Under the pieces are notes generated by a model. It saw only the letters and a program-made list of their open reading frames with translations. It was not told the DNA's origin and searched no databases. Positions 1-3,972 of a stretch of DNA of 7,397 nt are shown in pieces (the stretch's first letter is position 1; every line of letters starts with the position of its first letter). Position numbers and translations under genes: made by a program. The stretch is from JBBITW01 sp037440525 (GTDB taxonomy: Bacteria; Desulfobacterota; BSN033; UBA1163), in the NCBI GenBank assembly GCA_037440525.1, contig JBBITW010000174.1:1-7397 (forward strand), in the 5' to 3' direction.

Positions 1-191
1 TTTCGATGCTGGTATCGATGCTCGATTGTCAAAACTGGAGGCTCGCTTTTATTTTTATCAAGCTTCGAACATCGAGCATCTTGCTTCGAACCGAGCATCG
101 TCACCATTAGCCCAACATCTTGTATCGGTAATCGGTTATCGTTGTCGAAACTCGTATTGAGGCTTGATAATCGAAACTGGAGGTTCGATTC
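1..191. repeat. Degenerate heptamer-periodic repeat tract, open at the left edge
   Basis: This is a non-coding stretch built of imperfect 7-nt units resembling TCGAWRC. Examples are TCGATGC at 3-9 and 15-21, TCGATTG at 22-28, then TCGAACA 65-71, TCGAGCA 72-78, TCGAACC 86-92, ATCGGTA/ATCGGTT at 124-137, and TCGAAAC at 145-151 and 171-177. The phase slips by occasional 5-nt units. On a larger scale, 1-58 and 143-200 are related at a fixed 142-nt offset, sharing the core ACTGGAGG at 34-41 and 176-183. It lies 3' of vapC, and I see no gene in it. The tract probably continues beyond the window. Its function is unknown; it resembles the intergenic short-period repeats found in some environmental bacterial genomes. 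Confidence 0.7.
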
Positions 192-195
192 TTTT
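169..195 (+). terminator. Possible hairpin terminator (plus-strand orientation)
   Basis: A perfect 7-bp stem, AATCGAA (169-175) with TTCGATT (184-190), closes an 8-nt loop and is followed by CTTTTT on the plus strand. On the minus strand, the direction of vapC transcription, the hairpin follows the vapC stop but has no U-run after it. It is therefore a weak terminator candidate for vapBC. It may only reflect the self-complementary nature of the surrounding repeat. Confidence 0.25.
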
Positions 196-221
196 TATAA
201 TCCTCTTCTTTTAAATAGGTT

Positions 222-650
222 TCAGATATCTCCGAGCCATTTTACCCAATCCAGATCTTTTTTAACAGCATTGTATAATTCTGAATCGGAGGTAATCATC
301 ATTATCCCCTCAGTATCGGCTACGGCTAAGTAACTGGCATCATAGACCGATCGCTGAAAAACTTTGCAATAATACATTATCTTTGAATAAAAATGTAAAA
401 TGTTCTTTAACTTAATTTCTAAATCAATAAATCCTTCTATGGCTGTAAGAAGTTTTTCCTCTTTAATTCTCCCTCTTTTTTGTGCAATAAACAATCCATT
501 TACCACTTCATATTCTAATAAAGATGGAGCGAGTATCTCCAATTCGTTAGATACATATTGGAACAACAAATCCAGAGCATTCTGGCCATGTTCCTCATCA
601 GCAAGATACCACTTTAGAATCACACTTGAATCTAAAACAACTCGCCTCAA
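222..650 (-). CDS. vapC: PIN-domain toxin, VapC family
   Basis: This 142-residue protein is a typical single-domain PIN endoribonuclease. VapC toxins are Mg2+-dependent RNases that cleave tRNA or rRNA and are neutralised by the partner encoded just upstream. The four conserved acidic residues are visible: D7 in LDSSVILKW, E48 in EYEVVNGL, D104 in YDASYLAVA and D122 in TSDSELY, so it looks intact. The start codon is TTG at 650-648. It overlaps the antitoxin stop (TTGA) by 4 nt, giving translational coupling, and a GGAGAG ribosome binding site lies at 657-662. Co-transcription with the antitoxin from the promoter at 946-974 is expected. The RNA target cannot be read from the sequence. Confidence 0.92.
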   Translation of the reverse strand: MRRVVLDSSVILKWYLADEEHGQNALDLLFQYVSNELEILAPSLLEYEVVNGLFIAQKRGRIKEEKLLTAIEGFIDLEIKLKNILHFYSKIMYYCKVFQRSVYDASYLAVADTEGIMMITSDSELYNAVKKDLDWVKWLGDI

Positions 651-913
651 GATCTTCTCTCCAACTGTTTTTTGGATTCTTTAAAAACCTCATCTGCCAA
701 AATATTTGTCTTTAAAAATGCCTCCCTAACCCTCATAATCTTTTTATAACCCTCAATCTTTTTAGAATTTTGATATTCATCGTAAGGAAGGATCACAGCT
801 ACAGGTTTCCCCCTTTTGGTTATGACAAATTCCCCTTTTTTCTCAATCGTCTCCTTTATCAAACGGCTGAACCCTTTTTTCCCTTCAGCAACACTAATAT
901 TTGTACTTTTCAT
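647..913 (-). CDS. Antitoxin, Phd/YefM family
   Basis: This 88-residue protein belongs to the Phd/YefM antitoxin family. Residues 1-48 match the DNA-binding half: NISVAEGKKGFSRLI, then EFVITKRGKPVAVILPYDEY. The lysine- and glutamate-rich C-terminal half (about 50-88) would be the flexible part that blocks the VapC active site. It is the first gene of a two-gene operon with the PIN toxin, whose TTG start overlaps this stop. The ATG at 913 follows GGGGG at 918-922. Such antitoxins repress their own promoter, and a dyad at 925-959 overlapping the -10 box is a plausible operator. Phd-type antitoxins paired with PIN toxins are a common mixed arrangement. Confidence 0.92.
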   Translation of the reverse strand: MKSTNISVAEGKKGFSRLIKETIEKKGEFVITKRGKPVAVILPYDEYQNSKKIEGYKKIMRVREAFLKTNILADEVFKESKKQLERRS

Positions 914-924
914 ATAACCCCCAA

Positions 925-959
925 TATAGACATTATTATTGACTAATTATATGACTATA
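925..959 (-). promoter_or_regulatory. Putative autoregulatory operator of the Phd/VapC operon
   Basis: An imperfect inverted repeat has arms TATAGACAT (925-933) and ATGACTATA (951-959) that match at 8 of 9 positions across a 17-nt spacer. It lies between the -10 box and the ribosome binding site and includes the transcription start region. That is where a Phd-family repressor would be expected to bind. The assignment rests only on symmetry and position. Confidence 0.4.
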
Positions 960-974
960 AAAAATGGTTGTCAA
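946..974 (-). promoter_or_regulatory. Consensus sigma-70 promoter for the antitoxin-toxin operon
   Basis: On the minus strand the -35 box is TTGACA (974-969) and the -10 box is TATAAT (951-946), with a 17-nt spacer. All twelve consensus bases and the ideal spacing are present. Transcription would start near 939, about 26 nt before the antitoxin ATG. A fully consensus promoter fits an operon held down by autorepression. Confidence 0.85.
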
Positions 975-981
975 TAAAAAC

Positions 982-1018
982 AAAAAAAGCAAGATAAATC
1001 ATTATCTTGCTTTTTTTT
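982..1018 (-). terminator. Rho-independent terminator, probably bidirectional
   Basis: AAAAAAAGCAAGATAA (982-997) pairs perfectly with 1002-1017 around a 4-nt loop, and both flanks supply A/T runs. On the minus strand it reads as a GCAAGATAA hairpin followed by a U-tract. It is correctly placed to end the transcript of the PilE-like pilin (stop at 1084) just before the TA promoter begins at 974. The symmetric A/T flanks would also let it work on plus-strand transcripts. Confidence 0.85.
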
Positions 1019-1022
1019 AACC

Positions 1023-1080
1023 CTATGACCTCTGTCCTCTGCTCTCTGCTCTATGCTCTATTCGCTATGCCCTATGCCCT
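1023..1080. repeat. Eight-copy heptamer tandem repeat, consensus CTMTGCY
   Basis: Eight consecutive 7-nt units are in register: CTATGAC, CTCTGTC, CTCTGCT twice, CTATGCT, CTATTCG, and CTATGCC twice, followed by a partial CT. The tract fills the 3' untranslated space between the pilin stop codon (1084-1086) and the terminator (982-1018). On the transcript it reads as GGCATAG-type units. It has no convincing coding use. The unit differs from that at 1-191 but has the same 7-nt period. Confidence 0.9.
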
Positions 1081-1083
1081 TAA

Positions 1084-1485
1084 TTACTTAGCCCATTTTT
1101 CGGCTGGCCATTTCTCACCTAAATTATTGATGAAAAGTTCTTCATCGGCTGGTTGGGGAGCAATCGGAACAGCTCGGGCAGTGAACGAATTATCACTTAA
1201 TGCAATAAATTCCCAATCGTAATATTTACTGATAGATGTAGCTGGAGCTCCAGCAGTATTTTGAAGTTCTGCCAAATCTGTTGAATAAGAACCATGTTCT
1301 GCCCGCCACATTTCCTGAGCTGCCCTCACCTGCTCCAGTGCTGTCTTAGCATCAGCCCGCCGTGCCCTCACCATGTAATTAGTATAAACAGGAACAGCTA
1401 TTGCGGCAAGAATGCCTACAATTACAACTACTATTAATAATTCAATTAATGTAATTCCTTTTTTCGTTTTTATTTCATAAATCAT
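1084..1485 (-). CDS. Type IV pilin-like protein, PilE/minor pilin type, cysteine-free
   Basis: This is a 133-residue prepilin. A short charged leader ends in KTKKG, followed by the class III cleavage site and ITLIELLIVVVIVGILAAIA. That segment is the hydrophobic N-terminal helix, with the conserved Glu at mature position 5. The mature first residue is Ile instead of the usual Phe/Met. Downstream, the RRADAKTALEQVRAAQEMWRAE stretch, a YYDWEF strand and the closing LGEKWPAEKW are reminiscent of PilE-type pilins, but the two C-terminal cysteines of that family are absent. It would be processed by PilD in the inner membrane and assembled into a pilus or pseudopilus. The start is ATG at 1485, because TTGAGG (1496-1491) is its Shine-Dalgarno. 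A TTG at 1500 would add five residues and consume that site. Confidence 0.88.
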   Translation of the reverse strand: MIYEIKTKKGITLIELLIVVVIVGILAAIAVPVYTNYMVRARRADAKTALEQVRAAQEMWRAEHGSYSTDLAELQNTAGAPATSISKYYDWEFIALSDNSFTARAVPIAPQPADEELFINNLGEKWPAEKWAK

Positions 1486-1532
1486 ATTTACCTCAAGCAA
1501 AATATTTTAAATTATTTATATTTGTTAATTAA

Positions 1533-1545
1533 TAGAATTATTCTA
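1533..1545. repeat. Short palindrome upstream of the PilE-like gene
   Basis: TAGAAT and ATTCTA flank a single base, giving a 13-nt perfect palindrome about 48 nt upstream of the pilin ATG. It could be a protein-binding site in the leader or promoter region. No convincing promoter boxes were found in the AT-rich stretch 1486-1721. An AT-rich palindrome of this length can also occur by chance. Confidence 0.25.
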
Positions 1546-1721
1546 ATGCTTCAATAATAAAATTATCCTTTTGAGAACAGGGAGGGAAAGTGACTCGATA
1601 AAATTCTATTTTCCTTTTTAGAGGGATTATAGAATATATCCATATCTTTATTTGGATGACTAATAAGCTATTTAGATTTTATATGGGTTAATAATATCAT
1701 AATATATATAGTATAAGAGAA

Positions 1722-1759
1722 TATAGTGAGGAAAGGAATAAACATCTTTCCTCACTATA
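1722..1759 (-). terminator. Strong hairpin 3' of the major-type pilin gene
   Basis: TATAGTGAGGAAAG (1722-1735) pairs perfectly over 14 bp with CTTTCCTCACTATA (1746-1759) around a 10-nt loop, 24 nt after the pilin stop. On the minus strand the bases after the stem are pyrimidine-rich (TTCTCTTATAC) but not a clean U-run. It may therefore be an inefficient terminator or a 3' stability hairpin that allows some read-through into the second pilin. Confidence 0.65.
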
Positions 1760-1782
1760 CTGCGCAAATATTATATCTTCTT

Positions 1783-2265
1783 TTATCTCTTTGGTATATA
1801 AGCTGGTGGAACAGTAGAAGAATTCCAATTCCACGCTATGGAGCCATCAGCTTGAACATTTCCCGTTAAAATTAAGAATAAATTATCAACTGGGTTTCCA
1901 CAGTTTTGCAATTGTGCTGATATTGAAACATCTCCAGCTGCCCCCCCTCCTACACCTGCTGGAATAGTTACAGACCACGCTTGTACTCTTCCAATACTAG
2001 TAAGAGCAACACCCAATGTATTTTGAATCGCAGTAGCAGTTGTAAGGTTTAAATCATTTGTAGGCCAAGTTGTATCTTCCTGGACAGCCGCACCAATTGC
2101 AGAAGCAATATTACTCATTGAAATTGAAACTTCTGTCATTCTTGCCTTTACCGTCTGTGCCTGATACATCGGGATGGCAATGGCGGCCAAGATGCCGATG
2201 ATCGCAATGACGATTAGCAACTCAATCAATGTAAAACCTTTCTGTCCTTTCTTCTTTCTTAACAT
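1783..2265 (-). CDS. Type IV pilin, PilA/GspG-like prepilin
   Basis: This is a 160-residue prepilin with a 10-residue basic leader (MLRKKKGQKG) and the prepilin peptidase site G10/F11. The helix FTLIELLIVIAIIGILAAIA follows, with E15 as mature Glu5. The mature protein is about 150 residues. Its C-terminal globular part is rich in Thr, Ala and Gly with one cysteine (C122), so it lacks the usual disulfide pair. The ATG at 2265 is fixed by AAGGAGGA at 2278-2271 with ideal spacing. The strong ribosome binding site, own promoter candidate and following hairpin suggest high expression, as for a major pilin. It could also be a pseudopilin, and no assembly genes are nearby to decide. A second pilin lies 297 nt downstream in the same direction. 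Confidence 0.9.
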   Translation of the reverse strand: MLRKKKGQKGFTLIELLIVIAIIGILAAIAIPMYQAQTVKARMTEVSISMSNIASAIGAAVQEDTTWPTNDLNLTTATAIQNTLGVALTSIGRVQAWSVTIPAGVGGGAAGDVSISAQLQNCGNPVDNLFLILTGNVQADGSIAWNWNSSTVPPAYIPKR

Positions 2266-2281
2266 ATTGTTCCTCCTTTTT

Positions 2282-2362
2282 TAGTTTGTCTGGTTTTTCT
2301 GGTTTATCTCGTTTCTCTGGTTTATCTGGTCTCTCTTGTTCCTCTTGTTTTTTTGGTTTTTA
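2282..2362. repeat. Nine-copy 9-nt tandem repeat in the pilin mRNA leader
   Basis: Nine consecutive 9-nt units fit the consensus TGGTTTNTC on the plus strand (GANAAACCA on the transcript). They are TAGTTTGTC, TGGTTTTTC, TGGTTTATC, TCGTTTCTC, TGGTTTATC, TGGTCTCTC, TTGTTCCTC, TTGTTTTTT and TGGTTTTTA. Units nearest the pilin are best conserved and decay upstream. The tract ends a few bases before the pilin Shine-Dalgarno, so it would sit in the 5' untranslated leader. The 9-nt period keeps a frame open on the minus strand, but that frame has no start codon, so I treat the tract as non-coding. Confidence 0.9.
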
Positions 2363-2429
2363 AATTTTGTTATTTTTAAAAGCCTCAGCCAATGTTTAAT
2401 TAAAATCTTCTCTAATCCTTATTCTTCAC

Positions 2430-2439
2430 TCACCTCCTT
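2430..2439 (-). promoter_or_regulatory. Orphan Shine-Dalgarno sequence in the pilin leader
   Basis: On the minus strand the 10-mer AAGGAGGTGA is fully complementary to the usual 3' end of 16S rRNA, yet no ATG follows at a proper distance. Nearby frames are tiny: a GTG frame of five codons beginning 1 nt after it, and an ATG frame of six codons that reads through it. It lies about 165 nt upstream of the pilin start and just downstream of the predicted start site. It may be a ribosome standby site, a leader-peptide signal or the relic of a lost gene. Confidence 0.45.
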
Positions 2440-2463
2440 CTTTCATTTTTTGGGGATTTAAAA

Positions 2464-2479
2464 AGCATAATTTATGCCA
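2464..2479 (-). promoter_or_regulatory. Candidate sigma-54 promoter of the pilin gene
   Basis: On the minus strand TGGCATAAATTATGCT keeps the invariant GG and GC of sigma-54 promoters at the required spacing. It matches TGGCA at -24 and TGC at -12; the deviations are T for C, A for G and A for T. Transcription would begin near 2453, giving a leader of about 190 nt. Many pilA genes are sigma-54 dependent and driven by PilR, which makes the position believable. No activator gene is in the window. Confidence 0.5.
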
Positions 2480-2773
2480 ATGAAGAAGAATATCTTTCAA
2501 TTTTATTTTGGGAGATAACTAATTGATATTTTAGATATAATTATGTTTGTTTAAATTGAATTGATTAATTAATAATTTTTGTAAATGATGTTATCTTCCC
2601 TAAAAAATCACAATTTATGTTCATTCGGTGACAAATTTTGTTATAATGAATCGCACGAAGCCAATGGGAATAAAATTCTTATGGAAGTGATCCAATGAAT
2701 TAAAGGCGAAGAAAATGACAAAAGGAATTTCTTGCAGAAAAAATTTAATGGGTAAGCATATAATTCTATTTTC
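2480..2773. other. AT-rich intergenic region between mntA-hepT and the pilin
   Basis: No gene is supported here. An imperfect inverted repeat, GGGAGATAAC (2510-2519) against GTTATCTTCCC (2590-2600) with one bulged base, encloses about 70 nt of very AT-rich DNA. It lies 31-121 nt upstream of the sigma-54 candidate, a usual distance for an activator or bending protein. A TATAAT at 2641-2646 on the plus strand lacks a -35 partner. From 2650 to 2773 I see nothing beyond weak short hairpins, and no clear terminator for mntA-hepT. Confidence 0.4.
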
Positions 2774-3235
2774 TTATTGATTCCTGGTTTCCTTCTCCAG
2801 ATATTGAATGATATATCTTGCAAAATCTTCAAAATCACTTAAACGATTCTTGATCAGATCGTATATTTCCTCGTCATCTAAATTCCAGTAGACGTGAATA
2901 ATTGCATTCCTCATCCCGGCCATCCCTCTAATCTTTTGCGAAAATTCAAAAGGGATCACTCCATTTTTACAAAGAATATCAATGAGATTTTCTGTTGCTA
3001 AATCTGCAATCCCAAACCCTTTGACTGCGATGATGTGTCTTGAAATATCTAAGATCGATTCTAAGGCAATTCTTAAATGATGAATCGAAAGATTACGGAT
3101 ATCTCTCTTTTCAGAGGAGATAAATTCATCAAGACTTTTAATCGGTCTGATGAGCCTTTGAATCTCTAAAAGGGATTCGTTTAAAATCTTTAAAAAATTG
3201 TCCACCCTTTGAATGTTGATTTTTCGTTCTTTCAT
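2774..3235 (-). CDS. hepT: Possible internally initiated HepT-like toxin (153 aa)
   Basis: The second start lies inside the mntA-hepT frame. ATG at 3235-3233 (M149 of the fusion) is preceded by AAGGAGGG at 3247-3240, a strong Shine-Dalgarno at correct spacing and better than the site of the full-length start. The product would be a free-standing HEPN RNase of ordinary HepT length, ending in the same stop and carrying the RX4HXY motif. If used, the locus makes both the fusion and free toxin from one transcript. The signal could instead be a relic from when the genes were separate, so production is inferred. Confidence 0.45.
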   Translation of the reverse strand: MKERKINIQRVDNFLKILNESLLEIQRLIRPIKSLDEFISSEKRDIRNLSIHHLRIALESILDISRHIIAVKGFGIADLATENLIDILCKNGVIPFEFSQKIRGMAGMRNAIIHVYWNLDDEEIYDLIKNRLSDFEDFARYIIQYLEKETRNQ

Positions 3236-3679
3236 TAATCCCTCCTTAGTAGAGACTATTGATTCATAATGAGATTCTTTCCTGAACCGATTAGTATCCT
3301 CATATTGAAACAAAGTAGTTTCGTAAAATGAAGTGAGTTCTTCAGGGTCAATATAATATATCAGAATTCCTGTTGAAATAACCTCAAATCGAAATGCTGG
3401 ACCCGTGTCATTGAGGATCACGACATCAATATTATCAGCTTTAAAGAGTGAACAGAGGTTAAAATAGATGTCTGAATATAAATCTATGCTTGACTTTTTC
3501 TTATCGAAGAAGAAAACACCGATATCCAGATCATTTGAACTCAATCCATAACTAATACTTCCAAAAAGGAAAGCAATGTTTACCTCACTTTTTCGAAATA
3601 TTTCAGATAATTTATCTAAATTTTGATACACCTCATCAATAATAAATGAGCGAGGATGAATACATAAATCAAGTTTCAT
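2774..3679 (-). CDS. Fused MntA-HepT: nucleotidyltransferase antitoxin plus HEPN RNase toxin
   Basis: This 301-residue protein carries both halves of a type VII (HEPN-MNT) toxin-antitoxin pair. Residues about 20-145 are a minimal nucleotidyltransferase: FLFGSISYGLSSNDLDIGV supplies G40-S41 and D50/D52, and D85 in NIDVVIL is the third carboxylate. Residues 149-301 are a complete HepT/DUF86 HEPN domain with RNAIIHVY, giving R257-X4-H262-X-Y264. In studied pairs, R and H form the RNase site, and MntA adds AMP units to the motif's tyrosine to silence the toxin. All key residues are present in both domains. The ATG at 3679 has only a distant GAGG (3694-3691). An internal AAGGAGGG (3247-3240) and ATG (3235) lie at the junction. 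Two coupled genes that lost the stop between them, or a dual-product gene, both fit. Confidence 0.88.
   Translation of the reverse strand: MKLDLCIHPRSFIIDEVYQNLDKLSEIFRKSEVNIAFLFGSISYGLSSNDLDIGVFFFDKKKSSIDLYSDIYFNLCSLFKADNIDVVILNDTGPAFRFEVISTGILIYYIDPEELTSFYETTLFQYEDTNRFRKESHYESIVSTKEGLMKERKINIQRVDNFLKILNESLLEIQRLIRPIKSLDEFISSEKRDIRNLSIHHLRIALESILDISRHIIAVKGFGIADLATENLIDILCKNGVIPFEFSQKIRGMAGMRNAIIHVYWNLDDEEIYDLIKNRLSDFEDFARYIIQYLEKETRNQ
3240..3247 (-). promoter_or_regulatory. Internal Shine-Dalgarno at the MntA/HepT junction
   Basis: AAGGAGGG on the minus strand is followed by ATTA and then ATG at 3235. It simultaneously encodes residues KEG of the fusion (STKEGLM). Its quality and exact placement at the domain boundary argue against coincidence. 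Confidence 0.7.
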
Positions 3680-3718
3680 GTTTGCTTTGACCTCAAATTT
3701 CTTTTTTAAGATTTTTCA

Positions 3719-3748
3719 ATTATAATGATAAATTATGTATTAAGTCAA
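3719..3748 (-). promoter_or_regulatory. Sigma-70 promoter of mntA-hepT
   Basis: On the minus strand a -35 TTGACT (3748-3743) and a -10 TATAAT (3724-3719) are separated by 18 nt, giving 11 of 12 consensus bases. The predicted start, near 3712, leaves about 33 nt of leader before the ATG at 3679. Confidence 0.8.
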
Positions 3749-3754
3749 ACAATC

Positions 3755-3786
3755 TCACACCCTCTCAACGTGAGAGGATTGGGTGA
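3755..3786. repeat. REP-like palindrome
   Basis: CCTCTCA (3761-3767) pairs with TGAGAGG (3771-3777) around ACG. A second helix of TCAC plus C (3755-3760, one bulged A) with GGGTGA (3782-3786 region) follows beyond an internal loop. The two-helix shape with CCCTCTC and GGGTGA resembles dispersed repetitive extragenic palindromes. It lies just upstream of the mntA-hepT -35 box, so an operator role is an alternative. Only one copy is in the window. Confidence 0.45.
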
Positions 3787-3825
3787 TTTACTTCTCAGAT
3801 AAATTATGGTACTTTAAAAATAAAT

Positions 3826-3912
3826 ATGAATAGAGAACATCTCATCAATAAATTAAAAGAGGTATTTGAAAAAGAGGAGGAGATCCTTTTTGCCTATCTT
3901 TGTAGACTTTGA
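3826..3912 (+). pseudogene. Truncated MNT nucleotidyltransferase (antitoxin) fragment
   Basis: An ATG-initiated frame of 28 codons reads MNREHLINKLKEVFEKEEE, then ILFAYLCRL and a stop. The amphipathic helix followed by ILFAYL is how MntA-like nucleotidyltransferases begin, directly before the FGS motif. Here the sequence breaks at that point: the expected FGSxxxG is replaced by CRL and TGA, and nothing like the remaining domain follows. No Shine-Dalgarno is evident. It is divergent from the intact mntA-hepT gene, and its sequence differs from that gene's own N-terminus. It therefore looks like the stub of a second, lost TA module. The call rests on a short match, so it is moderate. Confidence 0.5.
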
Positions 3913-3972
3913 CTCAGGGGTGATGATCAGATTTGTCACCAATGAATGTAAATAAATCTGATGATTTAATCG

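Noticed and set aside
1..200. CRISPR-like array
   Set aside because: Units are 7 nt and degenerate, with no constant repeat and no unique spacers; there are no cas genes.
142..684. Plus-strand frames at 142-333 and 400-684
   Set aside because: The first begins in the repeat tract; both are mainly shadows of the vapC and antitoxin genes.
1486..1500. TTG start giving a 138-residue pilin
   Set aside because: The extra five codons contain the TTGAGG Shine-Dalgarno of the ATG at 1485, and the shorter leader is normal.
2266..2370. Lys/Glu/Pro-rich open frame through the 9-nt repeat running out of frame into the pilin
   Set aside because: No ATG, GTG or TTG lies between the upstream TAA and the repeat. 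The open frame is a by-product of the 9-nt period.
2641..2838. 65-codon open frame on the minus strand
   Set aside because: It overlaps the hepT end in another frame, has no family resemblance and has no ribosome binding site.
3890..3955. 21-codon TTG frame (PIFVDFDSGVMIRFV...) behind GGAGGAG
   Set aside because: Too short, with no recognisable family. The purine-rich site is also codons of the MNT fragment; it is probably debris of the same degraded region.
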